Shown: one piece after another, positions 38,701-51,837 of the stretch
Numbering within the stretch: the first letter of the stretch is position 1
Layout of the letters: each line of letters begins with the position of its first letter
Assembly (NCBI RefSeq): GCF_024713945.1
Contig: NC_134679.1
Span: 3,725,001 to 3,789,000, forward strand
Origin: Dermatophagoides farinae
Lineage: Eukaryota; Arthropoda; Arachnida; Sarcoptiformes; Pyroglyphidae
DNA length: 64,000 nt
Direction of reading: 5' to 3'
Program-made: the position numbers and the translations under genes
The notes under the pieces: generated by a model
Seen by the model: only the letters and a program-made list of their open reading frames with translations
Told to the model about the DNA's origin: nothing
Database searches by the model: none

Positions 38701-39281
38701 TTTTTTGCCGTTTTGTTCTTAAAAAAATGGCCACGTGTCTGCTACTATTGTCATTGTCATCATTGTCATTGGTTGTTGTTGTGTTGAATTTATTTTTGTT
38801 TGATTTGATCTGATCGTTATAATGCTTGCATGCTCTATATATGTTATATTGCCGTCATTTTGGTTATGTTGTTGACATGTTGTATTTATATGTACATGAT
38901 TGAAAATTTGTTCGTAATTTTCAATTCACAATTCTATCGTTTAGATTTTCAGAATCGGATTGTTGTTGTTGTTGTTTTTGTTGACCATTGGTTGTACTAA
39001 TGTTGAAAGAAAATGAATTTGAATGACTCATTCATATTGCAAACACATGATTTCTTTTTCTTTTTTTTTTTGTTAAATTCTATTGAATCCGATTTCCGGC
39101 CACACTCACCATTATCTTTATCATACAGAATATTCACACACACACACACACACACAAAAGCACATGGACAAATAAATACAAATTCACACAGAATGAATGG
39201 AAATCGATATCCTATAGGTCAAACAAATTTGTTTTGTTTTTATATGAGAAGAACCCTGCTGTTGTTGTGAAAAGTTTCTGA

Positions 39282-39313
<32 letters not shown>

Positions 39314-41484
39314 TCCATCTCTTCAAATCCAAAATGGTTGAATGACCCATACATGGGAAACCTACAAGACTGAATGAATGATTGAGAGAAGGAGAGAGTC
39401 AAGATGTTTCCGGTTTTGGTTGGTTTTCACAATTCGATTGTGGTTAGGTTTTTTTTATTATCATTACTACCTATGGAGTAACGGAAATGGCATGCTCTCT
39501 TCTTTTTTCATCTTTTATTATAGGTTTATGTATGGGACTCGAATGAAAAATTTAATTTAGATTTTCGACTATCCAAAAAAAAACATACATCAAAAATAAC
39601 CGAAGCGGATTTATTTGTCAATGTCATGTATTTATTTGTGTGTGTATGTATGTACGATTGATTGACATCTGTGCCAATATGATGGACTTTGCATGTGTGT
39701 GTGTGTGTGTGTGTGTGTGTGACGAAATTAAAACCATGATATTCAGAAATAATTGGATTGTCTGGCTCAATGATTATAACAAACGCGTGTTCATCCGTTG
39801 TCCAACATTGTATTATGATGGTACGTGCTAAGCTTTAACAATTTGAATATCATCATAAGAAACATGATGATAATCATTGGTAAAATCGAATACACACACA
39901 CACACACAAAGACATTGAGTTGACAAATTAACTTGGATTTTATTTTGAATGTCCACATACATGACAAAGATATAGCGTAAACAAAATGAATCTAATTGAA
40001 ATTCTGAAAAAAAATCCAATATAAAATTCTGCTTGGCTAACATAGTTTACTTTTTGTATAAATAAATAAATAAATAAATGTTATATCATCAAAGTTGTTA
40101 TAAAACTTTACTTTTTTTTGGTATTTAATCAAATTATATCCACATTCCTAGCATTTGTCATTATATTAATTTTAAATATTGAACAATGGATGTTTTTACT
40201 ATTTGGAATTCTAATCAAATTAACCTACACCATGGTTTTATAATGATTGTTTCAATCAATGTAGCAGGGAAAAAAGGGGTGATGAACAACTCTTCACTAA
40301 CATCAAGGGAATTGATGGCCAGAGAAAAAAAATTTTGCAAAATGTTTGGAATCGATTCAATTTCTAGATATACAGGCAAACAAATAATATAGAATAAAAT
40401 TCATCCCTCTATTCATTTTGGACAGCAAACAAATTAAAATGATACAAACATACATTACCGTTGGTTAAACAATCACTTTTTTTGTGTGTTTGAAATACAC
40501 ACAATATTGGAATAACGGATTGTCAAATATTTACACACGACTGTTGTGTATATATAACATGGAGAATTAGCCAGAAAAAAAGCCGCTTATTGATGAATTG
40601 ACGAAAACCTATACCATTCATATGATTGTGTCAGCAATAATTCTTTTTTCGAATGAAAATTATTATTGCCAAAATGTTCGTTTTTCATCCCACACACACA
40701 CATTTGGTTTCATTTCAAATGTGAATTGTAACATTTGTTCCATCATCATCATCATCATCAAATCGCATCATTTCAATCCCACTCTCTTGAATCGATTCGA
40801 TGGTTGAACACCTCATGAATGGAGAGCAAACTACCACTAAAATATAATATAGAATCAATGAGAAAAAGGTTTTATAATTTTTATTGAATTTATTTATTTA
40901 GGAAAAAAAATACAAATTCTTTTTTTTCTAATAAAAGTTTTTTAGCACGTGGAATTCTACAATTGTTATTATTATTATTACATGCATCATTGCATTGCAA
41001 CCATCATCATCGAACAATAGAATTCCATTCGTATATCTAAAAAAAAAATCTAACCCGTTTTGAAATATTTTCTTATTGTGATAAACCGAATCTATGATGA
41101 TACGATTAAAAAATTCTCTTATAATTCCGCACGATTGCTTCGATGGAATCTATTCCAGGATTGAACCCTTTTTTTATCAGGTTCAAGTACTTTTCTTGAC
41201 AATAATAGAAAAAATTCTGTATTTCACAGGCTATTGCCAGCTGGTAAATATCCAACAAAATTAACCGACCACTCTTGATGCTTGACTAGACAATAAAAAA
41301 AAACCTATAGACTTGGCACTGAATTTCAATTTTTTTTTCAACACCCGGCTTTCTTTCTTTGATTTCTTTGCTTGAGGGATATTCACACATCTGCTATAAA
41401 TATATACAGTAAAAAATCCCGATATGCAAAATTCTATTTTAGTCTGCGTAATGATGATGAAAAAAAAATCATAATTAGTACAAA
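29800..41484. other. Gene desert, left part
   Basis: 11.7 kb with no frame of coding character on either strand. It holds many poly-T/poly-A runs, ATC and ATTC tracts (36857-36878, 37895-37913), CA/TG microsatellites, an AAAT run (40056-40078) and an ATGC repeat (33187-33200). AP-1 heptamers occur at 30857-30863 and 39024-39030. It could be intergenic or part of long introns of a gene whose exons lie elsewhere. Confidence 0.5.
39694..39721. repeat. (TG)n microsatellite, about 14 units
   Basis: A perfect TG run of 28 bp, the longest TG tract in the window. Confidence 0.93.
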
Positions 41485-41485
41485 C

Positions 41486-41513
41486 GTTATTGTGTAGATG
41501 ATATTTTTGGCTT
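41486..41513 (+). repeat. 28-bp exact repeat, copy 1
   Basis: Begins GTTATTGTGTAGATG and ends TTTGGCTT. Copy 2, identical and in the same orientation, is at 44594-44621, 3.1 kb downstream. The flanks do not match. The sequence is not a simple repeat. Confidence 0.9.
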
Positions 41514-44500
41514 TTAAAAAAAAATTCCGATCCGCGGATTCTTTTTCAATATATATATGAACTATATTGCAACTACGATTACGACAAATATACAGTGAAT
41601 CATCACTTTAGCTAGCCAAAAAAAAATCAGAACCAAATTATCATGATTCGTGCATATACTGTATTTTATCAATGGTTTCCTTTCTTTTCTTTACCGCTAC
41701 TTATATAAACAAATGCTCGTATGAGTCATCAATGAGAATGACCACATTGAAATATGTCCTTCTCTCTATCACATACACAAGTGACGTAAATACAATATAT
41801 ATATATATATTAGACCTGTTGAGTTACATTGAACACTACCACTACCACTACCACTGTGACTGAGAACCAGCATCATCAATTAGAAAAAAAAATGCACATT
41901 GATGTCATCAAATATACAACTCACTAACATAAAGTCATTTTGTAGTCGCGCGCATAATACGCGACAAGTAAACATTTTGGCATCGGTTTCATTTGATTCG
42001 ATTCGATTCAATTCGATTCTGTTATATATTATGCTGGCATTTTTGCCAATTCAAAATTGTTGCATACGCAAACCATACACATAAACTTGACATGGACATA
42101 ATATAATCGTCTGTATATAATAATAATAAAACATTATAAACGACTACGTCGAATTCTAAGAATTTGACGACATCAATCGGGGATTCATCATCTTCATATC
42201 TTCATATATACTTTAATCCATTTACAATAAATTCATTTATTCATTCAATTTCGTCATCATCATCTTATTTTGATTCATTAAATTCGATTCTGGTCTATTA
42301 TTTTGCCAACCAAAATTGTTCCTTTTTAGAGTGTTTTTTTTTAATTTTGTTCATTGCGACACCTGCATTCTGTTCTTCTGGTCACATTCCCATTCATCAT
42401 TGCCATAATCTATGTGTGAATCAATGTTGTACTTCACTGATTAATATATACTGGCTATTTATCGACCAAAATTAATGATAATCAATCATCTCATACTGAA
42501 TACATATCAAATAAAACAAAAAAAAAATTTCTTCAAAATATCTTCGAATCTCTGGATAAAAGTTTGAAGCTTTCAAAATAAAACCGTTATTGCCTCTGGA
42601 ATCCACTAATAACTTAATTATTATACAATTACAATTCACTTTGAACGGTAATAAAACTATTAAAACTTCAATGAAAAGTAAGTTTTGGATCTAGATTCTA
42701 GATATTCTTTTTTTTCCATACGTTTCTTATAAGAATTGATGTTACATTCCTCATTGATGATTTTTTGTTGAAAATGAAAATGTTAAATATGCGATCCATT
42801 ATTTTTTTTGTATAACTGTAAGGATCAATTGTTTTTTTTTAAATTTAGTGACACAACTCATATGACTCATTCACCTGTCGGTCTTTTTTTTTAAATTTCT
42901 CTCGATATATACTACTATTTAATTTCTCTTTTAATGTAATATGCCTTAAGTCGATATAATGTATGTGTGTGTGTGTGTATGTATTACCTATTAATGATAA
43001 TGTTGATGATATGACGCCCCAATTTGTCCTTGGCTTGTTTTTTTGTTGTTGTTGTTGTATTATTTGATAAACGGTTTCATAAAATTGTTGGTACATTTTT
43101 CGTTTTATATTGTATGAAAATGAATGCATTTGGTAAAATGATGGTGCAAATACATATGTGTATGAAGGAGAAATTTGAAAAAAAATTTTCAAGTAATTGA
43201 TGATACACAACACTGAAGTTGGAATGAATCTCATTCCTATCAATATATTTCTACAGACTATATTCAAATTCAATTCTCAACTTGTTGTTCATATATAATA
43301 ATACAAGCTTTAATCTTTAGGCACTTTTAATAATTAATTAAAAAAACATTTTGAACGGAAATGATAGATTATTAACCCTTCTTTTGTGTTGAATATATTA
43401 TGACTCACAATCGGTTTATTTCCTCTTTTTTTCCTTAGCCTTTCACTTAATAATAATCAATATTATTATTATGTGAATGGGCATTTCCATTGAAATGTCA
43501 TTAAATTCAAAGTTGTTAAATACGATGTTATTGCAGCTAGCCTACTACTTACCTCATAATCCTATACATAAGACATCCTGTATTTGTTTGCCTGTGTGTT
43601 TGTGTGTGTGTGTGTGTATGAGTATGCCGCCTACCTTTGGTTGTTTGTTTTAGTAATGAGTTGCATAGAAGACACACTCTCTTCTTTCTTTTTGTTATTA
43701 TTCAATTACTCCATTTAGGTTAGGTGTGATTCATCCATATTCGGGTATAGTAACTCGGTTTTCCATGACTATATGATTTCATTCATTTAAACCAAAAAAT
43801 ATAAAAAAAAATTCCATGCAATCATCTATGATGTGTTGAAATCATCATTCACTATAGTGATCTGCAATGATGATTTGTCTATTGTCACGATACCAGGTCA
43901 TTCACCACAGAATAATAACTTATTCATCGGGTTGTCATGGCATGACAAACATCCTATCATTTCCGATTGTCGTTTGTATTCTTTTGACCATCACCATGAT
44001 GACTAGGTCGATCCGTTTAATAAATGATGTATTTGATTTCCTTGATGATGATGATTCATCTCATCATTGAGCTTGAACGTTTCGGTTACGATTCAAATTG
44101 ACCCCCGGATATCGGGTTTCTTTGTTTTTTTAATGATCACTGATTACCATCATCATCATGTCTTAGACAATGTCAAGGATATGAGTCATAATTTCTTTTG
44201 AAGGTTGACTAGTTTGGTTGAGATCTTAATTCAAGCCAATCATCATCATCATCATCATCATAATCATTCAAATGAAATGATTCAAATCACCGCACAGGAA
44301 TTTTATTGTGAAAGTGAAAAGTGACGAAATAAGACAAACAAAAAAAACTTGAACAATTATAGAATTGAAAAAAAAATTCCATTAACATTAGACTGCCTGT
44401 AGACACGTCACTTAATGGTAATATATATGTGGTCAGGTCATATGATAGGAATCTGGTGTGTTGGTGACTCACAAATATTTGGTTTACATCAAGTCAAGTC

Positions 44501-44593
44501 TATATGAAGATCAAAAGAAGCGTTCTATATTTGTAACTAAATAATAATAATTCCATGCGCCTCTCATTCTATCCATCTTTAGAGATTGTTGTT

Positions 44594-44621
44594 GTTATTG
44601 TGTAGATGATATTTTTGGCTT
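44594..44621 (+). repeat. 28-bp exact repeat, copy 2
   Basis: Identical to 41486-41513. Both copies lie within the AP-1-rich interval upstream of the phosphatase gene. Confidence 0.9.
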
Positions 44622-46762
44622 ATGATTTTATTGCCAAAAATATTCTTGATTGTCATAGTTTTTGTTTGTTTTCTAAGAATTGAATAATATATAATGATCA
44701 TGGCCATTATATATTGTTCAGTAATTTAATGAAACAAAGTTGCTCTTGACCTGGCTTTTTTTATTCTTTCAAATCATTTGATATTGTTGTTATGGAAGAG
44801 AAAAGGAATTTTTTTTTTGGAACTTTTGTGGAACCAGTCTTTTTTTTGAAGCAAAATAGTAATTTACTTGATTGAAACTATATATATTCAACATGGAACT
44901 GGTATTTCATTTTTTCACTGTGTGTTTTTTCTGTTTTTAACAATGATGATTTATGTTTTTTTTTTGTTGAGAAAAAATACAAAAAGAATCAGCTTGTAAT
45001 CTGATACCTGATCTTTGATTTTTTATTTTCTATCAGATGAATAATGATGATCATCATCATTTGTATCCATTATGGCCTTATTTTCATTAATTTTTTCTCG
45101 GATGCACGTGTTTTTGGATTCATTCTCAATAATAAATTTTAGAATATTTGCTCTTTAGTTTTCCAATTTCATGTTGTTGTGTGTGCATTTGATCATAAAT
45201 GTAGTATTTTGCATTGTTGTTTTGTATTCCATTTTGATTTCATGGAATTCTAGCAACAAAAATGGACAAAACAAGAAAAATATTTATTTTTAGCAATAGA
45301 ATTGTTTTCGATATTCCACTTGGAACACATAGTTAGAAAGCTCTAATCATATCACGAATCCTATGATTATCTTATGAATTGGATGAGTCATCCATGAGAA
45401 TTGAAGAGAATTTTCCCCCCCCATGACCACTAATGTTCTTTTATCGTTTGATCATGGTGGTGGTTATTTATGCTAAATCCAGACGCCCATCTTGGACCAG
45501 TCAGTTATTTTGTATTAATAATCATTCAGTCCTCTCTGATCCATGTACATACATATGCACAAACTGGTGTTCAAGGCGCCAAATCCACACTTTTCGACAT
45601 TGAACATTGTTCCATTGAACCACTACAACCAAACGGTTTACACATTTACATTAGATTCTTTGAGTTTCAGAATCTCTTGTGAAAAATTGGCACATACTCA
45701 CGCATGCGGCGTCAGTTTAAAGGTTCATGTATCGCTATGGAATTGAATGACTAATTCGTAGGCACCTTGGTTATTCGTGGTTAACATGACGCCCGCCGAC
45801 TAAGAATGACCAATTGAATGAGAATGAAAATACATGAACATTGAATTGATCCCAATGAAACACGATTTTCAAACATTTTATTATTGTTGGTAGTGGTGGC
45901 CCTAAAAGATGGTACCATCATTATATATAGAAATCGCCTTGAAACTATACTATACCAATATTTGTGGATACACCTTGACTTTATCACAATAAAATATACA
46001 AATGACTCACGAATGTCGTCACCGATCGACTCTTAGTCATCAACGAAATAGTGGTGGTGGTTGTGTGTGTATATATATGAAGCTTCTTGAATTCTGTTTC
46101 TGAAACTGCTTATGGTATTCTCAATATATTTGGGTCTATATGTCTGAGTCATTCTTATATTCGTTTATTCTCCTCGGCATTCGACGACAATTCTTGTCGG
46201 TGTCTTTTTTGAACTAAAATTTTTGTGTGCAATATCTTTATGTGTATCTGTGCATCTAACATATCAATTCTTTGGTCAACAAGAATCACATATCATCATT
46301 AATGGCAATATAATTTATCATATCGAGAAATGGTATTTAAGAGGTAAAAAAAGTTTTTTTTTTAATTAGTCATAACCTCTATCCATTTGTGATAGCGATA
46401 TTGTAACAATCAATACCATTTGCATCATGCCACTATTTGTTTTAACCACCATTGGTGAGTAGTTATAATTTTTTTTATTTAAAATCTTGATTGTATTCTT
46501 GAAAATGCTTTCGTTTTGATCGTTTTATTACTCATCATCATCATCATCATCTAAACGATTGATGATTGTAATCTAATTTTTAACTTTGTTCGAATTTCCA
46601 AGTCCAATATTGGTAATTATTTATTGATAAAGATTGTTTTTAGTCTATCATATGATTTTTTTTTCATATCTATCATCAATAACAAAGATCCGATACTGAA
46701 AATGATTGATTAGATAATTAAATGAACTTTAAAAAATATTCATAGTCATTGATATTGAGTCA

Positions 46763-47329
46763 TTTCATTCATCATAATTTCTTAGTATAGCCGCTAGTCG
46801 AATGTTATTCATTCATGTTTGGATATTTTTGACAAGGAATAACCCAAACAAACAGTTATAATAATAACTTGTATTGTATTTGATTTTCCACCATTGTAAA
46901 TGATTTTTGGTTATTGCACTTTTTCTTATATATTACGATGACGATGACTTGACCATTGTTATTTTATGTGTTGGTTTACTATTACTCTAACTATTCTCTG
47001 ATGATCGTCTGTTACTAAAAACTGGTTCCTTGATGTAATGATGGTATATGACGAATGATATCGGTTACAACACCCCATATACAAATATTACACGCGCGTA
47101 TATAAATGCCGTATGACACATGGAAATCGTTAATTTTATTGTAATCCAGAGTTTGTGTATAATCGTCGCTAGTCAAAATTGAAATTGAAAATTTTTGATT
47201 TTTTTTCTTATATTTATATATAATGATGAATCGTTTGAATTTTTTTTATCTTGTTATAGGAAATTGATGAAAAAATTTTCTGTGACCTTTTTTCGACAAT
47301 TTCATTAATTTGCTCTACAACATATTATC
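46763..47329. other. Immediate upstream region and probable 5' UTR of the DUSP10-like gene
   Basis: AT-rich sequence ending in a T-rich acceptor-like run (ATCTTGTTATAG, ending about 47260) about 70 bp before the start codon. A possible matching donor GTGAGT lies near 46454, which would define a 5' UTR intron of about 0.8 kb. Unproven. Confidence 0.35.
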
Positions 47330-50300
47330 ATGGCAGTGGCAATGGTCAGTTTGGATTCAGGTGCCACGAACGGACATTTAGTGGTCGATTCTTTTGTTAG
47401 TTCGTTATCATCATCATCATCACCATCACCATCATCATCGTCGTTAGCTACAACATCAGTTGACGTAAATACTGCTGCCGATGATTTATTATTATCTACC
47501 TCTTCATCATCATCAAATGATTCTCATGATCTCATCATGATGGATTCAATATCATCATCTTGTCCACAAACACAAACAACATCGATGTTATTGCTACCAC
47601 CGTTGCCACCATCATCATCACCATCTTTGAATAGTAGTAAAACAACCGCTGATATAATGATCACTTCCAGTAATAATAATAATAATGTTCACCACCTCCA
47701 ATCTATTGTTCAGCGGCGGCAACAACGTCGTCCCAAATTAGACATAACAACAGTCAATTCATCATCGTTATTGTCACAAAAAGTTCGACTTTCATTGGAT
47801 ATGAATGGAATAAATCATCATCACTACAATCACCATCATAACCATCATCATGCAAGTCCAATGGTAATCACAATGGCCAATGCAGAACATAATAGTCGAA
47901 AATTGAAAATTGGAAAATCGGTAAGATTATCGTTTCATTTGTTTTTGAAAAATGTTTCTATTGAAAATTTTGCTTTAAATTTAAAATTACAGCAATCCCC
48001 ATGTTGTAAAACTTGTCGGATACAATTTTGTCGTCAAAATTCGTTTCAACAACAACAGCAGCAGCAGCAGCCACAACAACAATCACAATTCAAAATGGAC
48101 ATTCTTGAAACTATAGATCCAGATTATAATTCCAATCCATCAAGTGCACCAATATTGACGGGCGATGATGATGAACAGTCTTCAAAGAATTCTCTGCTAT
48201 TGAATTCAGTCAATTCTTGTTGTAATCTTATGATCTCATCATCATCATCATCTTGTTCATCTTCGGTATCATCAATGTCACCATCTTCATTTCTTTCAAG
48301 TTCCTCATCATCGTCATCTATGTCATCAATAGTATCGCCTTCATCATTATTCTGTGGTGGTTCATCCGCATTCAAACGTACCAGACGTAGTCTATTGATG
48401 GCGGCAACTGATCCACTGGATAATATGGCTACATCATCATCATTTACTTTTGATGAAACGCCCTCAGGCTTCGGTGATGAAGGTGATGGAGGAATTGGCT
48501 CCTCATCATCAGTAATGGAAGCAAATGCAACACCTATACTGCCTTTCCTGTATTTGGGTAATGAACGTAATGCCAACGATGTCAAACGTTTAGATGAGCT
48601 TTCTATATCATATGTTTTAAATGTAACATCTCAACCATCATCGACAACCACTAATGATCATAGTAAAGTAGCCGGAAATGTGAATGAATCATTTTCTTAT
48701 CAATCTAGTCATGATGATTCATCATCACAATTCCATAGTCAATCTAATCACTGTGATAGAAAAAATAAAAATATCGATAATACCACCAATTATGAAGAAC
48801 CAGAATGCTATGAATCTGATTCTGCCAAACATTTGCCATCATCCAAAACTATGAATCGTTTTTATAAGTGGCTACCAGCATCAGATAATTATCAACAGAA
48901 TTTAAAACAATATTTTGAAGAAGCTTTCCAGTTTATCGGTGAGTGTTTTATTCTCTTTTGCTTTTTCTATACATAATGCATTCGAATCGATTCATTGAAC
49001 CATAATGCTGCAATTGTTGTTTCATATGTTGAATCATCACCATAAATGCAGAATCTGATCAACCTCTAGCTTTAGTTAGTTTTTTTCCATTTACTCAATT
49101 ATATGAATCAATCTGTCTCTTTAAATGTGCGCGGCTGTGTGTTCATTTGATGACACAAATCTGATAGAACTACATTCAATAAAACGCGTGACCTTTGAAT
49201 GACTAACATCATTCATCAGTCATGTCAAGACCGTTTGAAACATCCTCACAGTTAAAAATTGTGTACATTTCGACCGATTAATTCAATGTTTGTGGTGATG
49301 ATGATTGACTGGCCACTATATTTTTTTTGTCTTCCTGCTTGCTGAAAGTGTTTGAGATCAATAGTTTGCCTTTGCTTACTGTTTCCGCTTCTAGGTCACA
49401 AGATGTGCATATTCTATAGCTATTAGGTCATATGACTCACACATTACACCCAGAAAGATCTATATTGAATCTCAGCCGCTTTTTTCAACTTCACACACAC
49501 ACACACATGTTGGACCAGAAATCTAGGGACCAAAAGCAAGGCAAGCCGCACGTGTGACCAACCATCTAAGGTCCATCTGTCTCTGGCTTCGTTTCGGTAT
49601 ATGCGACATTTATGATGATGAGTAATAATGTCCCCCTAATATCGGATCCAAGGCCTAGCATGTGCTCTGATTTATTTGGGTTCATAAAATCTTTCAATGA
49701 ATGCAATTGAATGCACGTTATTTGATCTATTGATGCTCGTTGATCGAGTGTAAAAGTCTGTGTGTGAGTGTGTGTGTGTGTGTATGTCTGTTTGTTGTTG
49801 GCGGTGATGTTGGTTGCCAAACAACAATCAGAACAATTGTGGTAATGATGACTCATTCAGCGTTTCAATTTATACATAGGCCTCAGGCCTTGGGAAACTT
49901 TCCCATCATCCTCATCATCATCGATTGTTTCGATATCATTGGGATTTAGCATGACTCATTTTGGATTCGATGTTTGCGTGTTGTTTGATTTTAATGTGTA
50001 CGCTTTGGATTTTCTACCTATTTGTCATCAATAAATTGATTGGAATTCTAACACCTGGCCATTTGTTTTATTTAGTCATCCAGGTGGTAAATTAATGGCA
50101 TGCTCGTTCGATATTCAATTCGTTAGAAAAAGATTTCTTTTGTTTTACTTTTGATTTTTCTGGTCACCAAACGTGTGTGTGGTTTACGCTACTTGTTTAA
50201 TGGGTGGACATAATGAATCAATCATTTTTTGTATGGCCAATATCATTAATGATGATGATGTGTATTATGGACAAGAAATAGGCCTATTTGCACCACATTT

Positions 50301-51242
50301 TCCTTTTCCATAAATTTCGATGCGTGACAGATGTTATTGTCAAAATTATTGGTAACATCTCATTGGATATGATGACCTCTAGTATACCAACACGAATTCT
50401 AGTTGGCATCTGTGCCATTCAATAACCCACTTGTCCTCTTTTCTTTCTTTCTCTCTTCATAAAAGTCCAAATTATGACTTTTTGACTGGTACTTGGATTT
50501 TCTTTTTTTTAAATAGAATCTGGTTTCTTTCTTCCCTCTTTGGGCAACAGCTTGACATTAGCGGAACACAATGATCTCATTGAAAGTTTTAAACAATTTT
50601 ATTGCTTTTTGCATTTGAATTTTAATTATTTGAATGGACTTGCTAAGTGTTTGGAGAATTTCCCAAGTGAGCAAGCCAATCATCATTCATTGTGAACAAA
50701 TAAAAGAGTCAAAGAGTTAAGTGCAAGTTTGTTTTGTGTGTGTGCAATTTCAGAATTGTTTACATACTGGACAACGGCCTTGCGATGTAAATAATATGAC
50801 AAATTGAATTTGCTCTTAATCGTGCTCTGGGCATTTTATTTCATTTGTTTGTTTGACTAATTTGACTTTACCGTTATTCATTCTCTCTCTCTTTTTTCTT
50901 TTCATGATCACAGATGAAGCCCGACAAAAAGGCCATCGCGTACTGGTACATTGTCAAGCCGGTATTTCTCGTTCAGCTACGATAACTATTGCTTACATTA
51001 TGCGTCATCTGTACATGACTTTATCCGAAGCATATAGCTATGTTAAATCACGAAGACCCATCATCTCACCCAATTTAAATTTTATGGGACAATTGGTCGA
51101 ATTGGAAGAAATATTACGTACTCAACAAAAACAACAGCGTGAAATACCAGCTAATGTTTCTACCGATATTGCTGAACTCAACAAAGTTGCAGTATCTGAA
51201 TCTATAAAATCAAACATAATGGAATCCGAAGATGCGACATAA
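47330..51242 (+). CDS. DUSP10: Dual-specificity MAP kinase phosphatase, DUSP10/puckered type
   Basis: Exons 47330-47920, 47993-48938 and 50914-51242 give 621 residues. DUSP10/puckered enzymes dephosphorylate JNK and p38. The N-terminal half is Ser-, His- and Gln-rich low complexity, and no rhodanese/CH2 domain is visible, as in Drosophila puckered. The catalytic domain starts [19 protein letters not shown] and continues [10 protein letters not shown]. It is then interrupted by an insertion of about 60-70 residues and resumes with [20 protein letters not shown] (general acid Asp495). After a 1,975-bp intron comes [15 protein letters not shown] (Cys526, Arg532), then [17 protein letters not shown], which is close to DUSP10 ([17 protein letters not shown]). 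The 72-bp intron 47921-47992 is in frame and stop-free, so a 645-residue form is also readable. The surrounding AP-1 cluster suggests JNK-dependent expression. Poly(A) signal at 51475-51480. Confidence 0.92.
48939..50913 (+). other. Large intron splitting the phosphatase catalytic domain
   Basis: Donor TCG|GTGAGT at 48939 and acceptor ATCACAG ending at 50913. It is 1,975 bp long, about 25 times the usual intron here, with less simple sequence than the desert and three AP-1 heptamers (49433, 49849, 49952). This suggests an intronic enhancer. No coding exon was recognised within it. Confidence 0.7.
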
Positions 51243-51837
51243 ATGAACACTATTTATGATGATAATTCATTACCATTATCATCCAATGATATGATCTAAT
51301 CAATCTATCGCTTATCATCATTAATATAAAAAAATCATCGTACTCATTATCATGAGACATAGCTGTAGCTCAACGTTCTTTTGTTTTACACATCCATATC
51401 CATTTAGGATTTATTAAATTTTATCATTTTTTTTCTCCTATCACTAAACATCTTTGTTTTTTTTCAAAATTCAAAATAAATTTGATTGCCATATAGAACT
51501 ATATAGAGTAATTTTCAGTCACATTTTGATTCATGAAAACATTTCGAACTTACACTTGTATATCTGATATCTGACAAAAAAAAATAATTCAGATAGCCAT
51601 CATTACATTTTTCATTTCAATTTAATCCATAGACATCTATGTATTTGTTTTTTTTATCTCACTTTATCACTTACACATCACAATCAAATGTATGATTCTA
51701 TTTATATTTATTAAATTAATATTTGTTTCTCCTGTGAATCAACAAAAAAAAACAGAAAAATTGATTTGATGGGAATTAAAAAATGTTTCATTCTGGAATG
51801 TTCTGTCTGTGTTAATTGTTTTTTTTTGTTTTCAATG
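51243..51837. other. 3' UTRs of DUSP10-like (plus) and CRPPA (minus)
   Basis: A 595-bp convergent interval. Plus-strand AATAAA at 51475-51480 serves the phosphatase; a minus-strand AATAAA at 51713-51708 probably serves CRPPA. Confidence 0.55.

Larger units (their letters stand above)
41722..49958. promoter_or_regulatory. Cluster of 12 exact AP-1 sites around the DUSP10-like gene
   Basis: Exact TGACTCA/TGAGTCA heptamers at 41722, 42863, 43401, 44182, 44465, 45384, 46003, 46145 and 46756 (upstream of the gene) and at 49433, 49849 and 49952 (inside its large intron). By hand, base composition (about 66 percent AT assumed) predicts roughly one in 8.3 kb. I found only five in the other 55 kb. AP-1 (Jun/Fos) sites next to a JNK phosphatase fit the known feedback loop in which JNK signalling induces puckered in Drosophila. 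Binding is inferred. Confidence 0.6.

Noticed and set aside
42845-43273. Minus-strand frame of 142 codons in the desert
   Set aside because: Contains Thr-His and poly-Gln runs derived from CA and CAA repeats; AT-driven composition and no family features. A chance open frame is more likely.
48124-48585. Minus-strand frame of 153 codons, Asp/Glu-rich, in the phosphatase gene
   Set aside because: It is the reverse complement of poly-Ser (TCA/ATC) codons; the acidic run is an artefact of the repeat.
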